Source of the DNA: Polydactylus sextarius
Lineage: Eukaryota > Chordata > Actinopteri > Polynemidae
DNA length: 64,000 bases
Assembly: GCA_016801845.1 (NCBI GenBank)
Contig: CM028912.1
Coordinates: 19,776,001 to 19,840,000 of the forward strand
Direction of reading: 5' to 3'
Shown here in pieces: positions 34,401 through 48,460 of this stretch. The first letter of the stretch is position 1. Every line of letters begins with the position of its first letter. The position numbers were made by a program, and so were the translations under genes. The notes under the pieces are model-generated. The model was not told the DNA's origin. It searched no databases and saw only the letters and a program-made list of their open reading frames with translations.

Positions 34401-37400
34401 GATTGCGTAAGTGAGGTGCAGAATTCTCATGGAGTCTACGATCATGTCCTGTTCATAAAGTATTTTGACAGTTGCATTCTTTGTACTTTGGTTCAGGATA
34501 TTTACACTTTGAAGTTACAACCACATCTTCCTCCACATCATCCTTTTTCAACCATTCTTTCTCATCATTGTGTCTCTATTGGTAAATCAATAATATGTTC
34601 ACTGTTCTGTTTGGAAATCTGAGCCGACAATTGCAACATTGCAAATACTCATAATGTAACATGAAATAAAAGTGATACTACTTCTCTGATTTGTTTAATC
34701 AAGACGTTCTTGGTTAATGTGAGAATGAATTTCTGACTAGGTTCAGTGAAGGCTGGTGAAAAGTAGACAAAAGTATTGTAAAGAAACAAGTCCACCCACT
34801 GCTCCCTGATTTGATCTACCACTTTCTGCTACTGTGTGACCCTGGCAACCTCCACTGAACCACTGACCAGATGTCCATCTTACCAATGACCATTACTCAA
34901 GAACTGGACATTATGACCATGCACTCAATTCAAAATCACTAACCCTTAAAAGAACTCTCTATTCACCATGATCACCATATGCCTAATGTCTTCCTCCTGT
35001 CGATTTGTTTGTGTCAACGCAAGTGAAGAGCTCGAGTCTGCCTCACATGTGACAGCCATGTCCCTTTCCTTTTAGGAGATGTAATTAAGTGATAAAAGAG
35101 CTTCAGAAATGACCTCTATGACAAAAGACTCTGAGGGAACTTGGCTGTCACCACAACGTATATATGACAAGTGGTGGTCAGTGCCGAAGATCGTATTACT
35201 TAAGGGAGCTGGATGAGAAGGCAGAGAAGAGGATAGGGGATTCTGACAGGCCAAATGATGAGGTCAAGGGTCAGTTTTGAAGTATTGGCCTGCAGGTAAG
35301 GTGATCTGGTTTAGTTTTTGTCTCTATCTTCATCTGAGATGAGCTTTCTGGCTTCTCTTCTCTCATCTTCGAGCAGCACCCCGGAGGTCCCTTCCTTTTC
35401 TGCTATTCAGAACTGAAATGAGCAAAGGTTTGGTATTAGAGCAATTATCAGCTGAAATTAAAAACTGTGAGTGAGCGCAGTAGGGTGGGTCCTTGTTTGT
35501 TCAACTGAAAAGATATATGAAAGGGCACAGGAGAGACAGGAACATGAGCTGCACAGTGTCCCGACGTGCCACATTCACAAACGGCTGCAGTTTTATGTCA
35601 AAACATGGGGAAATAAAGAATTTGACTTAAAAGACTCCCTGTCCTTCTCTAGTGTGTCCTTTGGTCTGAGGGGAATGAGATTTACTCCTTCAACTCTTTC
35701 ATCTCCCTTTGCGCTTTCGTCTTGTCCCTGCTTTTCTCCCACAGCGTGCAATGGAGAAACCCTGGCGGCGACTGTATGAGTGAGTGTAAGCGACTCACAG
35801 CATGGGAAAAGAGCACTCCTGAGAAACTACAAACAGGACAAGAGACACATCCATCACAAGACTCAGCCTGCCACCAAAGACACACAGTTCACAATGCTCG
35901 CTCCCTGCCTGCCACTGGTCTCCACTGTAACAATGGATGTTTCCTGAAGACTGAGGTCACAGCGATATTAGTGTGTGAAAGCTCAAGAACTGAAAGAATA
36001 GAGCCAGGATCTTACTCAACACTCAACCATCACTCAAAAACCTTTTTTTTTTTTTTTTGTAAGAGGTCTGTACACGAGGGCTGTTGTCACAACCATAAAT
36101 GATTTCCTCACTCAACACTCGTCATATTTGCATTAGTCAAGAGGAAGGTGTAGTTTGCTGGTTTGCTTCTTCTGAATACAGCGTGACTCAGTTCAATCGG
36201 CATCTCAGTGATTTCTATCTTTTCACAGGGCGGAACAACTTCACCTCTCAGATATGGACTTTCTGGCTGCTGTTCAGCAATCACCTCATTCTCACTGGCA
36301 TTGATAGCACAGTCACTGTCTGTTTAGAGAAGGGATAATTATTCATACCTGCATGAAAGCACCAAACACTTGAAGGTTTCAGACTCACTCTGTTAGTATG
36401 ACATTTTAGCGTAACAACAAGTACATAAGAGTGAACAAGGTTTTGGGCCTCTGAGGTTTTGTCAGGCTTGTCTCTCTCTTTGTCATGTTATCTCTCATTT
36501 ACATCGGCTTCAAATAAAAGGAAGCTACTCTGTTATTCTTACAAAGCGCTGACAGCCGTGACGGGTAGCATGAATAGATGAGTTTGCCACCTCGTGCTGG
36601 TCCACCCACACCATCCAGTCATGAATCCGGTGAGGTTTCATAAGTTCAAGGCCGATGTTTTTGTGTCACCTCCCAGCACCTTGGCTGTGTTCATACCTGC
36701 CATTATTGTCAACCACAATATGCTTCTTCAGTTGTTCAACAGGAGAAACAGAAACTACATCCTGGGTTTGTTTGGAAAGTGAAAAGATTAAGTGTCTGAT
36801 GGGGGGAGTCAGAGCTGTTGTTTCCTTTTTTAGTTTTTGGCCGACTCTGTTAGCTCTCACTAGCACTATCCGGTTGGAAGGCATGGTAGGACAGGATTAG
36901 GCTAATTTCACAGTGTGTTTGTCAGTTTTGGTCATTGACAATGCTGCTGGGATGGTGATCAGGGAAAGACTGAGATTCTTGGCTGCCTCACATATTACCA
37001 GCTGAAGTCACTGCTTTCCCGTCCCCTTTCTCTCTTGTTTCTCTTTCTTTTATTAGCATATGTATTTCCATTTATAACACTTCAGGCCTGGGGCAACTTC
37101 AACAAAAATGCATGCTTTTGATCTGAAAGTTACTGATACCAAGGTATTGACCGAGACTGCCCGGTGACCATTGGAATAAGTAGGAAAAAGAGATTTTATG
37201 ACTTTTATTGTGAACATATTTTCTGAGTGTACAGAGCTGCCATGTCAGCAGCTTTGTATTGATGTAAATTCATTCTGGGTTCTGTATGTTTTAGATTGAC
37301 TGTGCAAATAACTTGAGTAAATACTCTAGTGTCAGGATTCAGCTGAATTACTCATTGAGCCACTGATTAACACTGCAGGTACACTACATAATTAATTCTA

Positions 37401-39004
37401 TATACTTAATGACAAACACTAAGGGGTTCCAACTACTTACTTAGCAGCCAGCTGTTGTAAATGTTAGACTTCAAGTATCACAGCCTATCATATAAGGTGA
37501 ATACATCCTTATATTTGCATTAGTACAAATTATTTTAGATTTCCCTTAGCAACCAGTTAACCTTCTCTGTGACCCCTTTAGCAATTAATTTTCTCACCTC
37601 CTCCTGTGTTATCTAAAGGCACTCTGCAAGACTAGTTTGTGCTTGCTACTAGTTTTGATGTACAGCATCTTAAATCAATCAGCCAATAAAGATTCCTATC
37701 AAAGGTTAATTGTGGTTGTAAAGAACCTCTAGCTTCCCCCACCCTCTTTGGTCACACCCAACCCCCATTCTACTTTACCCATCACTCCACTCTAACCATT
37801 CCATGACTGATGTCCTGATTAAAAGGAGAGTGTGATTGATCCATCATATCCATCACGCTGCCTGTCTGCAGCACAGTATGGTGTCATCCCTCTATTCTTT
37901 TGTGCAGAATTCCAACCTTTGTACTGCACGTGTGCGTTTTTGCATGTTTCCCCACATGTCACACTCCCTGCCTCAGGAGTGCAAAGCACTTTTTATTCCC
38001 ATGTGGGAGTATAACAAATCTAATTTGGTCACTATCATCAGTAGTAATCTAATGTATTTTGCATATGTGTTTAAGTGCTTGGGGCCACCATATGTTCATT
38101 GTGTGAGAGTAAGTGAAGGGGGAGGAGGGGTGTAGTGTTCACCTACTAAACATGGTCTAAGATGTCACCAGGCCTAAATAGACTTTCCCTCTTTCTGAGT
38201 TTCCCCCCTCATCCATCTCATTGACAGTGGCAGAAACAGTAGCCTCCATGAGCGCTCCTCCGGGGCCCTCGACTAACATTTGGACCTGCCTGCTATGTAT
38301 GGACGCCTTGTGTGCTGGTGAAAGCCTGTTCACAGTCGGGTTAACTTGTGGGACACCCCACTGTCACTGGGTTGACCTGTATGGACCTGAATTGAGCTGC
38401 CAGGCCCCAAACCCATTTGCTTACTGGATATTTCAACACCTATTTGTGACCTGTCACCTTTTTCACAGCTTTAAATGATACTGATGCAAATGATCTGACA
38501 AATCCATCCTACTGGCTGTCAAAGTAACTGTAAAATGATCCTGTCAAAGTGTGTTAAGTTAATCATTTCTGTGTATGACAATATTCACATTATGATATAA
38601 TGTTTTTGAAATACAATTTTATTTTTGCTTGGGAACAAATGCATTGCATACAAAGGTGTTATTTTACTGTGTTCAAGTTGATGTCTACAGAAATGAGATT
38701 TGAGCATAATATTAAACCTGTAACTTAAGATCTTTCACAGTGACTAAAGTGGAAACAATGTTTTATAATTTTTATTTTTTTTTATTTTTGTGGGCATGCT
38801 GAGGGTTAAGGGCTGGATATACTTCCAAACATACAAGAAGAGCAGATGGACACATTGTTCTATTTATGTTGCTTTGAGCGTCTGCCTTTGCAGATTGTGG
38901 GTGGTCCAATTTAACTTTTACCAAATTTTAGACATTTAAAGTGAGAATTTAGTGTTGGTTACTTCAAACAAAAATGATTTGGGCAAAAATGATTGCTACC
39001 ATTA
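31473..39004. other. gene-poor AT-rich region
   Basis: No exon, RNA gene or clear mobile element was recognised in this 7.5-kb stretch upstream of arglu1. Open frames are short and lack family likeness. Confidence 0.65.
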
Positions 39005-39511
39005 TTTTTTCTTCATATGTTGAAAATGGGTGGATATGCCAGAGGTGGATGGAATAATATTGATTATCCAATATCAATGGCAAATGCCAAGGCCTGGGAT
39101 AGATTATACAGTAAACTGGATGTGGGAGAACTGAATTCAACATGTGAGATGGAGAAACGGGCAGGCACAAAGATCTCAGCATCTTTGACATGGGTCAAAT
39201 TTTTATGAGGAGTTAACACATTACTAAAATTGGAAGGCTTGTGGGGTCTTCACTGTCAGCAGTGGTGCTTACCGTGCACCTGTGACAGGGTGTTAGGGAT
39301 TGTGCCGGACCAAGATGATCTGAGTTCTCCATCTTGCAAGCTCCTGGTCGGTAGAGAAACTGCTGCTAATATATAAGAGCTTGATAACACAGGGCAGCAG
39401 AGGTCTCGTACAGTCCATGCTGCAGTGGGTCAGTGCTGTTTTGGCAGTATGCAAAGAACCAGCAGCAATATAGGTAGGAGTGGTCATAATGCTTTGACTT
39501 ATCAGTGTGTA
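39005..39511 (+). mobile_element. internally deleted Tc1/mariner relic
   Basis: The right end (about 39480-39511) reads TGGTCATAATGCTTTGACTT then ATCAGTGTGTA, matching the terminal repeat of a widespread fish Tc1-like element (GTGGTCATAATGTTATGGCT...). The segment to 39300 matches, from memory, the part that in full copies begins the transposase (GGCAAGCGTAAGGATCTGAG region; here near 39150-39200) up to GACAGGGT (39288-39295). After this the sequence jumps to the far end, so most of the DD34E transposase is missing. The left terminal repeat is poorly preserved and the start is approximate. Not mobile or coding. Confidence 0.72.
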
Positions 39512-42500
39512 TGAACTCCATGTCAAGTATGACATTATATTTTCTTCACTGCTTCAGACAACGTAAGATCTTACAGGGGCAATATTATTTGATTTAGTGG
39601 AGAACATGGAGGAAAGAAACTATAAAAAGACCTGGGAGAAAACTAATGTTTGCTGTGTTTGCATCGGCCTGTCTGGTGTGTCACTTGGGTGGGTTTTCTG
39701 AATTAGGAAGACAATGCAAGTGCCAAGCCCTAAAACAATCACAGGAAAGCAATTGAAAATCCTTTCAGTGACCACACACAAATAATCAAAGTGCCGTGGT
39801 CATCAGTCATCAACATTACCAGGCAGGTTAAAAGAAGACAAGAATAATTTGATAAAAGGTGTGTTTGGAAAAACCTGGCAGAGGATAAAGACTGGGTAAT
39901 GGTTTCTATGACAGTGCAGGTTGAGAGAGACAGATGGAAAAAGGAGCTGTTTTCAGCTCCTCTGAGAACAGTCTGCAAACTGAAGCTGAAACAAAACAAA
40001 AAAAAAATATGATTTAACAGGTCAGTTGTTTTAGATATAAATAATAATCAAGTGGATTTGAAGGAAAGATCTGTGTTTAATCTTAGATATCATATTGGTA
40101 GCACAGTGCTAATGCATTTTTTATTTATAATCCGAAGCGAGAGAGAAAAGAGGGCTGATACCTGGAGACTGAGTGGGCTGTTAACATCTGGACATGAAAG
40201 ACAACCTATTCTTTTATGAAGACAACTAGGTTGGATGGGAGCCTCCCCTAAGTCACATTCAAGATGACGTTAACTGCTCCTGCAATAAGGAGCTGCTTTT
40301 GTCAAACTCTGGTGGAACACTTGTTCTCTCTCTTGGGGTTAACTAAACTTAGCTGACACTGTAACCAACCCTGGTCTTGTAAAAACTTGCTAATTGGAAG
40401 AGGAACAGAAAACTGGAGATCTGAAAAAAAGAAAAAGAATAAAGGCTCTGATGTTAAAAATGTTACTGTTGAATAGAGTCATTCTTTTGCACATGGACAT
40501 GTGCTCTATAGTATGGAAGTCTTGAGGGACAGGTGGATCAGTCATACTCAGGGCAAATCCTCCAAATTCTGACTGAAACTTGCAAGCAGAACATTTTATG
40601 TACTTTTTTGCTCTAGCAAGAATCCATGCTTTCTCCCACATAGGAAATTTTCAACCAAGACAAATGTTTACCAGTTGCAACAATTGTCAACCTTATTAGA
40701 ATACAGTTGGCAAATTGTACATCAAATTAAGCCCCTTTCTGAAATGGAGGGTCATTGCATTTTTTCCTGACCAAACTGAATAACTTTAAAAGGAGATTAA
40801 ATGTGAATTCCCCTTACTAGCACTGTAATAATATGAGCTAAGGTTAAGGGTTAACTTAACTTTCAAATTAATCATCATCTTTTAACAACCAAAAGTGCTT
40901 GTATTGTTAGATGTTCAATTAAAATAGGCAGCAGAATTTAAATGATGAAAAATCAATAAAACATTATTTGAGCAGACTTTATTGTTATTCCAAGATTGCA
41001 TCAACTGTTTGTTATCCAGGCTTGGATAACAGTTGGTAAAAGCAGTCTTGACATCTAAATTACTGCTGTTTGGTTTTCAGTCCATTTCTGAATCGGTTGC
41101 ACATTAGGTTCCTTGCTCAAATTCCTCTGAAAAGGGAGTGAATGCCACAGAAATAGGAAATGTCTATTAATTCTGGTGCCTTTACTCATCAAATCATACA
41201 CTCTCCACAGATCATCTGCCTTCCCCTGACCTGATCTGGATTGTTATTCACAGCCTCATACTCTGAAAAGAAAACCTCTCTTCCAGAAGGACATTGAGCT
41301 GTTTAGTGCTGTTGCCCCACCTCATACAGGAACGCAAACTCATACTTGGTCACAAATCAGTGATCTCCCAAACCTTTAATAAAACTCTACACACACACAC
41401 ACTGAACTTAGTCATCCCATCCAAGTGGCAGTCCTTTATACATCCTGCCCCAAGAAAGACATAATGTTGAGAAATGCCAGTTGTCTCGATGACAAATATG
41501 GCCATTTATCACCTAATCAAATATAACTACATACCCTTGATCAAAATATGGCCACGTCTTATTATATAGTCTTGGCAAACACCGACTCAGAGTTATTTAA
41601 TTAACAGGCCAGTTCTCTAGGCAGTTTGAATGCCATACACTGCTACTGTAAATACTCTTTCACCATCTGGAGTGTGACGATGTGTCTTTCTTTTTTCTCT
41701 GTGACCTGAGATAGCCTCTTGCTGGGTGGTAACAGCATGCCAGGCATTGGACAGCTGTGTCTGTCTCTCATTTCCCTTCTATACCATGGCCTCTAATCAG
41801 CAAGTAATCAAGAACTTTTTTGATTTCCGTCAGTAAAGAAAACTACAGCTTAGTCGTCTGTTTACAAGTCAATAACTTCAATCTTTGCAAAGGATGCATA
41901 AGGGAGGTTGTCTTCTTTAGTTTTGCTGACCAGGCACCTACTAGTCACAGGGTTCTTCCTGCTATGTTGCACACTGATAGTATGTGACCCTGTGCTGACC
42001 CTTCAGCCATTTTCACATCCCAGGTTAGCACCCAGCACTCCCACAGGTTCCAGCAGATAAGGCCCTATCTGCACATTCAGCAGGTGTTGAATTAGGAGTC
42101 AACAGGCACTCTTTCATTAGCACTCTGGCAGGGTTGCCTGATAATAATGGTTTATTATAAACCAAGCTGGCTTCATCTCCTGCCTTGTGTGCAGCAGATG
42201 AGATGAGTCAGTATATAAAGAGACACTCAGCCTTGCTGTAACTTCAAGTGAGTAGAAAATAAGATTTTTGATAATGTAGAAGCTATGAGATTTTATGTAC
42301 ATTTCCTGTCTTTAGTCAGGCTGTAGGATGGTACGACTTGAATTGATTTAACTGGTGCTGCAGTTACATGACAATAGTAAGGCAGAGCCACTCAATTGAA
42401 TTAATGTCCACAATTTAGTTTTCTTTACAATTATTCAAACAGTAAATTAGATATAAATAAAAATAAACTAAATTTCCTTTTACACAGAACCCTACTCCAT

Positions 42501-44739
42501 TTAAAGTACAAGCATGATCAATAAAAGTTAGCTAAATCACACCCCAGCCTAATTTTTGGTCTTATGTCAGGAGTGGAAAGTAATTACCTGAGGCTAAAAT
42601 TGGTTTTATGTTTGTACGGTCCAGTACTAGACATGCTACAATGTGGCAAGGCCTAATAAACAGAGCAGTAGAGATGTCACATGGTTTCAACATCACATTA
42701 TTAGCATTATCCATCATTAGAAACATGAACTGTTGTCACACCCCATAGCACTGAATTCCCTGCACTTGGGTAGTGCCATCTGGCCATGGAATCATGTATA
42801 TTCAAAGAGGAACAGAACACAGAACATAACACCTCATAGCCTTGCACAGTCACCTCTTACTGAACCATAACTTTTCGCCTGATATATTTAGATTACCTCT
42901 CACTAATGACTAGAGAGAGTAGATGTCTGCAGGCAGTGTCTAAACAGGTTTGTATCTGTGCGTATTTATTTGTGTGAGTTCCCTGTTTGTTTGATTGTTT
43001 CAAGTAACTAATTGTGTCCAGTGGTGATTGGTGACCATCAGGTGGTGGCCACTGTAGGGTGTCACTGCGGTCATACCACCATCTGCTGCTGTCACTCACA
43101 CATATTTTCAGATTATCAATGTATGTGCTGCATCTCATCTGTCTGTCATGCCTCTTCACCTCTAGTCCCAGTCTTATAAGAAAATAGCTAATTTCTGCAT
43201 ACCATCTGACATGTTCCGCTACAACAGGAGGTGAACGTGATTAAGCCATGAGGTGTTATGGCAGATCTAGCAACACAGTAAAAATGAATAATCCCTCAAC
43301 CAGCTGGCACTGCCCCCTCGACATGTTTGTTTTATACCTCCACAGCCAGCCTCCAGAAAGTGATTGTAACATTTTACAGTACTACCATTTAGCAGTGCCC
43401 TTTATAAGTATTGTGTTCTTTGTGTGTTATTCTTATGTGTTATGTGTTATTCTTATTCTTATTTGAAGGTTTTGGGTAATACTAGTAGATAAGGATCAGA
43501 CTTCATCACAAAATCGTCAAAATATCTTGATTAGTCCTGAACATGCTAAAGAATAGAGTAAGGCCAATCCAGCTGGCTGCCCTTTACTGGGGTGAGGCAC
43601 ACACTGTAATGATGTATTGTCTTTTTCCAGAGACCATGTATGCCGCTTCTTCAAATTAGAAGCTTTCCAACACAGGAAAAATGCAGTGTAACTATCAATG
43701 AGGTTAGAATAGCAATGAGTGGGGTTAACAATGTTTTGTTGGTGTAAAAAAAAAAAGTTGTTTAGTAAATCAGGATGTGGATGAGGCTGCTTTTGTTTGG
43801 TACATTGATTGGTTTTGAATATTAATAATATCAATAATTACTAATAATAAGGGATCAAAAGGGAAATATTAATATCTATTGCTGTTTGACATGTCTTATT
43901 CTGCAATAAATATTTAATCTTTGTCAGGATTGTGTAAGAATGATGACACCACTGAGCTCATTTGTCAGTAGTTGGGATGTTTTAATGTTTTGATCTAAAA
44001 TGAGGTATATATGCAGAATGGTTTAGCTTAGTATCTGAGTTGAAGCTTGTGTTGCTTCATGTCTGACATAATCTAAGGCAAATGGACTGTAATTCCTTGA
44101 TGAAATTTCACCTTTCATCCAAGATGCTTCTTCAGTTCTGATAGTATATAGTTCATTGTACATGCACCTGGAGACTATAAGATCTCTCCAACAAGGTTAG
44201 AGAAAAGCCACCAACTCTAAGAATCCTGATTATATTTTGTGGACAGAAATTAAGTTAAATTTGAAGAATACAACTCTCAAGATGGTCATTCAGGTAAATG
44301 GATTAGGTTAGATTGATCTCTGTTTTTACTTCCAACAACTAATGATCACTCTCTTATGACAACACCACCAATGATGGATGGTCACCTTTACGACATGAGA
44401 GACCAACACCTCCATTAAGACTACAAGAAAGTAGGTGTTAGAACAATCGTATTTAATTCTCGTGGTGTAAGTGTGCAGCTGTTGTTTCATAAAGTAATTC
44501 ACATTAGACAAAGTCATTATATGAAAGTGATGAAATAATGAAAAAAGATAACACCAAATTAAGTTGAGATTTTCTCTCAAGCTTGAAGCAGTGTTGCTCA
44601 CACAGCTGCTTTGCTCACATTAAGTGGCATTAAGTCACATTATTGATTTCTTCAGTGTTAGCGATGGAGTTTTTCCTGCTAGATCATCAACTCTCTGACT
44701 TTGGGTGGCTCTGAGAAAACTAGGGTTGGCAGACACCGA

Positions 44740-44960
44740 GAGAAAGTGAGGAAATAGATAAAAGAGGACAAGAAATGGAAAAAGGTGGAAATATGAGAAT
44801 ATAAAGAGGAAGAGAAAGAGGCATAGAGGAATAAAAAGCAGACAAACAGAGACAGAGGAAAGGTAAAGAGGTTGACAGATTAAGAGACAAAGTAGGAACT
44901 ATGAGAAAGAGTGAAAGAATGGGAAAGTGAGAACTGGAGACGTATGACGCAACAAGGAGG
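44740..44960. repeat. purine-rich low-complexity tract
   Basis: Plus strand is mostly G and A (GAGAAAGTGAGGAAATAGAT and similar). The serine/leucine-rich minus frame here is an artefact. Confidence 0.8.
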
Positions 44961-45077
44961 AATTTGTGGGTAAAGGAAGACGAGCAGAGGAAAAGAGCTG
45001 CAATCAATAAGGAAGGAGATCAATCTGCTATTCAGAGAGGAAGACTGATCAGGATAAAGGAAGCATTCATCATGACC

Positions 45078-45106
45078 CTGACACACACACACACACACAC
45101 ACACCT
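45078..45106. repeat. (CA)n microsatellite
   Basis: Short pure CA tract. Confidence 0.9.
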
Positions 45107-47253
45107 CTGACAAAACAAAAAATTAGAGGTTAGACATTTTACAACACAACTAAAACGTAAAGTTTAATGACGTTCATCCAGTGTGTGTCTGTGTGTGTGA
45201 GTGTGTGTGTGTGTGTGTATACGCGTCTTGAAGAGAGGACCTACCACAGGTTCTACTTTGTGCCCCCCTGATGCCTTGTCAGCAGCTGTTGTTTCCTCCA
45301 ACAAACTCTTGTTTTCCTGACCTGACAGCGACCTCACAAACAATTAACAGGCCAAGTTTACTAATCAAACATGAGCAAGTGTTCCCCAATCACGTCAATC
45401 CTGCTTTGACCTCTGTGCGAGAATCCTGCCACCTGAGAGCTGCAGAAGACACTTGAACTCCAGACATTGTCCAAAGGAATCAAGTCTGGACGTGGCCCTT
45501 TCACACATGCAGAGAACAGTCAGAGTAAATCTGTGTGACACAAGTTCTCACCTCACTAGAAATACACCTTAGTGTCTGAGTAGAGCCCTGCACAGAGAGG
45601 ACAGAAACACCAGCTACATGGCCACTTGCTCATTATGCTCATTATTATTCTTTGGACAATTACCTGCTGTATTCACACATCAGTTCAACTAGACATTACA
45701 CAGACTTCATACTAGGAAGCTGGCAGCGTATATGTCCAGACTCACTGATTCCAACGTTTGCTTTCACACATACACCTCCTCGGGGTCATGTCTAGAAGAA
45801 AATCTCAGGTTTGCATTGCATGTGTGAAAGCAGCTAGACACTGTCCACTGACACAGCATGAGAAAGTCCTGAGACAACATTAACAGGAAGTGCTTTCAGC
45901 TCACATCTGTGTCAGAGCTCCTCAGTGGCTCATCAAACACCAACAGAGCTCTGAATTGAAGTGGGTGGCGAAGACATATAAATGCAACATATCCACATTT
46001 GCTGTTTAGGTGATTTACTCAAGTTCAAATTATTTCTCCCTTAACCATGCCCATATTCAGTTAGTATTCCCAAAATGGTACTGCAGTATCTTTAGAAAAC
46101 CTCTTGAAAATATGCACAAACACGATTAAGGGGTGCTTGTATTTCATGTAAGCATTCTGCTGATTGTTTGAGAGTAATATAAGAGATTTTTTTCCCCTCC
46201 ACTGCTGCTATTTAGAGATTCTGAAAAAGTACATGATGTGTATAATTGTAAAAAGCTGTGCTAAGCCAGACTTTTACCAGTAGATGTCTGATTTTCAAAC
46301 TGCTGCAGTAGCGGAAAAGAAAGACAAGTATAAAACTTTCAAATAGGTGCTTCTTATATAGATACTTTACATTATGTTATATTGTGGTCCATAAGTGTCT
46401 GACTATGCGACAAGGTCTGGTTGAAATTACTTGAGAACCAGACTTCAAAATAGCATTAGACATGGTGTTAATGCTAAGGTTAATGCTTGACTGTATCATT
46501 ACCATATGGGGGGACAAAGAGCAGACAGGAGATTAGCAGGAACTACAGACAACAATCAGGTTAGATGACTGTAGTATAGTGAGTCAGAGATGATGTGGAT
46601 TTGCTAGAAAAAGAAACACTCGGAAGGACGGAAGTGGACATGAAAATATTTTTTCAACAGGCAAACACTGTCCACCAAACATCTTCCTTCTTTTCCTCTC
46701 AGAGTTTTCTCTCTCATCTCTCTTCTCCCACTCTTCTAACAGCCTACAGACTCTCTGTCTCTCTAAGTCTCTATTATATTCTCCTATCTTTGCTTAAAGG
46801 AATAACTCCTCCATTCTCATATTTTTCATTGTTCCTCACCTCTCTTATCTCTTTCCTACCTCTGCTCTCTGTACCCCCTCATTTGCACAAAACTGGGATA
46901 GGTACCTCAACTACAAAAGCAACTTTTCTCACAACACCAGGTCCACTCTCCTGTTGACTGGCCTCTATTTGCATTTCGTATATGCACCCACGAACTCATA
47001 CATGTAAACCCCTGCCTGCATCTTCCCAGCCATTGTTGTGATGCTCATCAATTTTTTTGTTTATGACTGTTTAGTGACCTATGGTGGGAATCTTACATCT
47101 CAAAACAAAAGACAAAGAAAGAAAGTCACTGTTGTCATCTTCATTCTCTGCGGTCATCCTTTGGTCAACATGTTATTTTCATTACTGGACATTAGCCAGC
47201 TGGCCAGGCCAGAGACAGCAACACACACAGACAGTGGACACACACATGTGTAT

Positions 47254-47254
<1 letters not shown>

Positions 47255-47286
<32 letters not shown>
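47255..47286. repeat. (CA)n microsatellite
   Basis: Pure CA tract, preceded by shorter CA runs from 47220. Confidence 0.95.
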
Positions 47287-47290
<4 letters not shown>

Positions 47291-48399
47291 CATGGGGGAG
47301 CTCCCTGTCCAAAACAATAGACATAAATATAGCAGCCGCTGGGAAAAAGAATACAAATGCAGCGTCCATCCCTGCACCGAGGAGCAACGCCCAGCCCTGA
47401 GTTTCCTGTTCTCTGAACCCCATGCTGAGATGTGGAGACTCTTCTATTCCCCAAAACATAAGATAGAAGTCAGCTACCTGTGCAGTGTTCACAGTTCATT
47501 TTTAAATGACTACTTTTTGGGAAAATCATTACTTCATTCAAGTTTCATTTAAATACAGAACTATAGATAATGACATTTAAGGTGATGTTTCTGATATTTC
47601 CGATTTCATTCGTTTTTTCATAATTTTTTGCATCATCTCTTAATATGAAACAACTCAATACTAACTAGTATTTGCATTTAAAAGTACATGGAAAAAACCA
47701 TTGCTGCAGAAAAGGTGCATTTCTCTTATAATTGCATTTATTAGAAACTGTATTAGTTGCATGGTGGTATTAACAAGGATTTAAGAATGCATTGTAGTTG
47801 CAATTCATACAAATGTTCCTTAGTGTGTAAACTTACTCAGCATGACTCAAATCCCAGGCTCCTGCAGGTACCTTCTAGGAAAATGTTATTAGTTGCAGCA
47901 AGTGGACTTGGGAAATAATGAGGCCTCAGTCCTGTGTATTCAACTCCATTGCTGTTGTTTGCTTTATTACATAGCTTCAAATGTATCAGAATAAAGCACA
48001 GGATTCTGGGGTAAACATATGCAGTATTCACTATAGCCATTCTCACAGCTGTTTGTTTGATTAGATCATTGAATCACAACTATGACTTTGTATGACCCTC
48101 CCTTTCCCAAGAAAAGAATGTTCACAGAGCCAGAGCGTGCATGGTGCGTGCATGCTTTGTGAGTCTATACTAGCCTCTGTCATTTTTGTGACGTGTGAGG
48201 AAACACAAAGGCAAAAAAAAAAAAAGAAAAAGAAAAAGAAAAAACACACACACACAAAGGCTTCTTCACACTGCTCTGGGAAATCACAAGAGTAAGAAGG
48301 AGCCAGTCTGATGAATAACTCAAGTCTTGTGCGTATTAAACAGGGAGCAGAGATGGAGTGGAAAGTGTAGGAAGGTATGGGCGGGGGAGCGAGGCGGAT

Positions 48400-48460
48400 C
48401 TGTGGGGGTGGCAATGGGCCCTGTGGGCTGTAACCTTTGCCTCAGCAGGTCAAAGGTTCA
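48400..48460 (+). mobile_element. possible degenerate tRNA-like SINE head
   Basis: An A-box-like GTGGCAATGGG (near 48409) and a B-box-like GGTTCAAAGCC (near 48455) are spaced about 45 bp apart, and intervening words resemble a teleost SINE head. No target-site duplication was seen. Confidence 0.3.
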
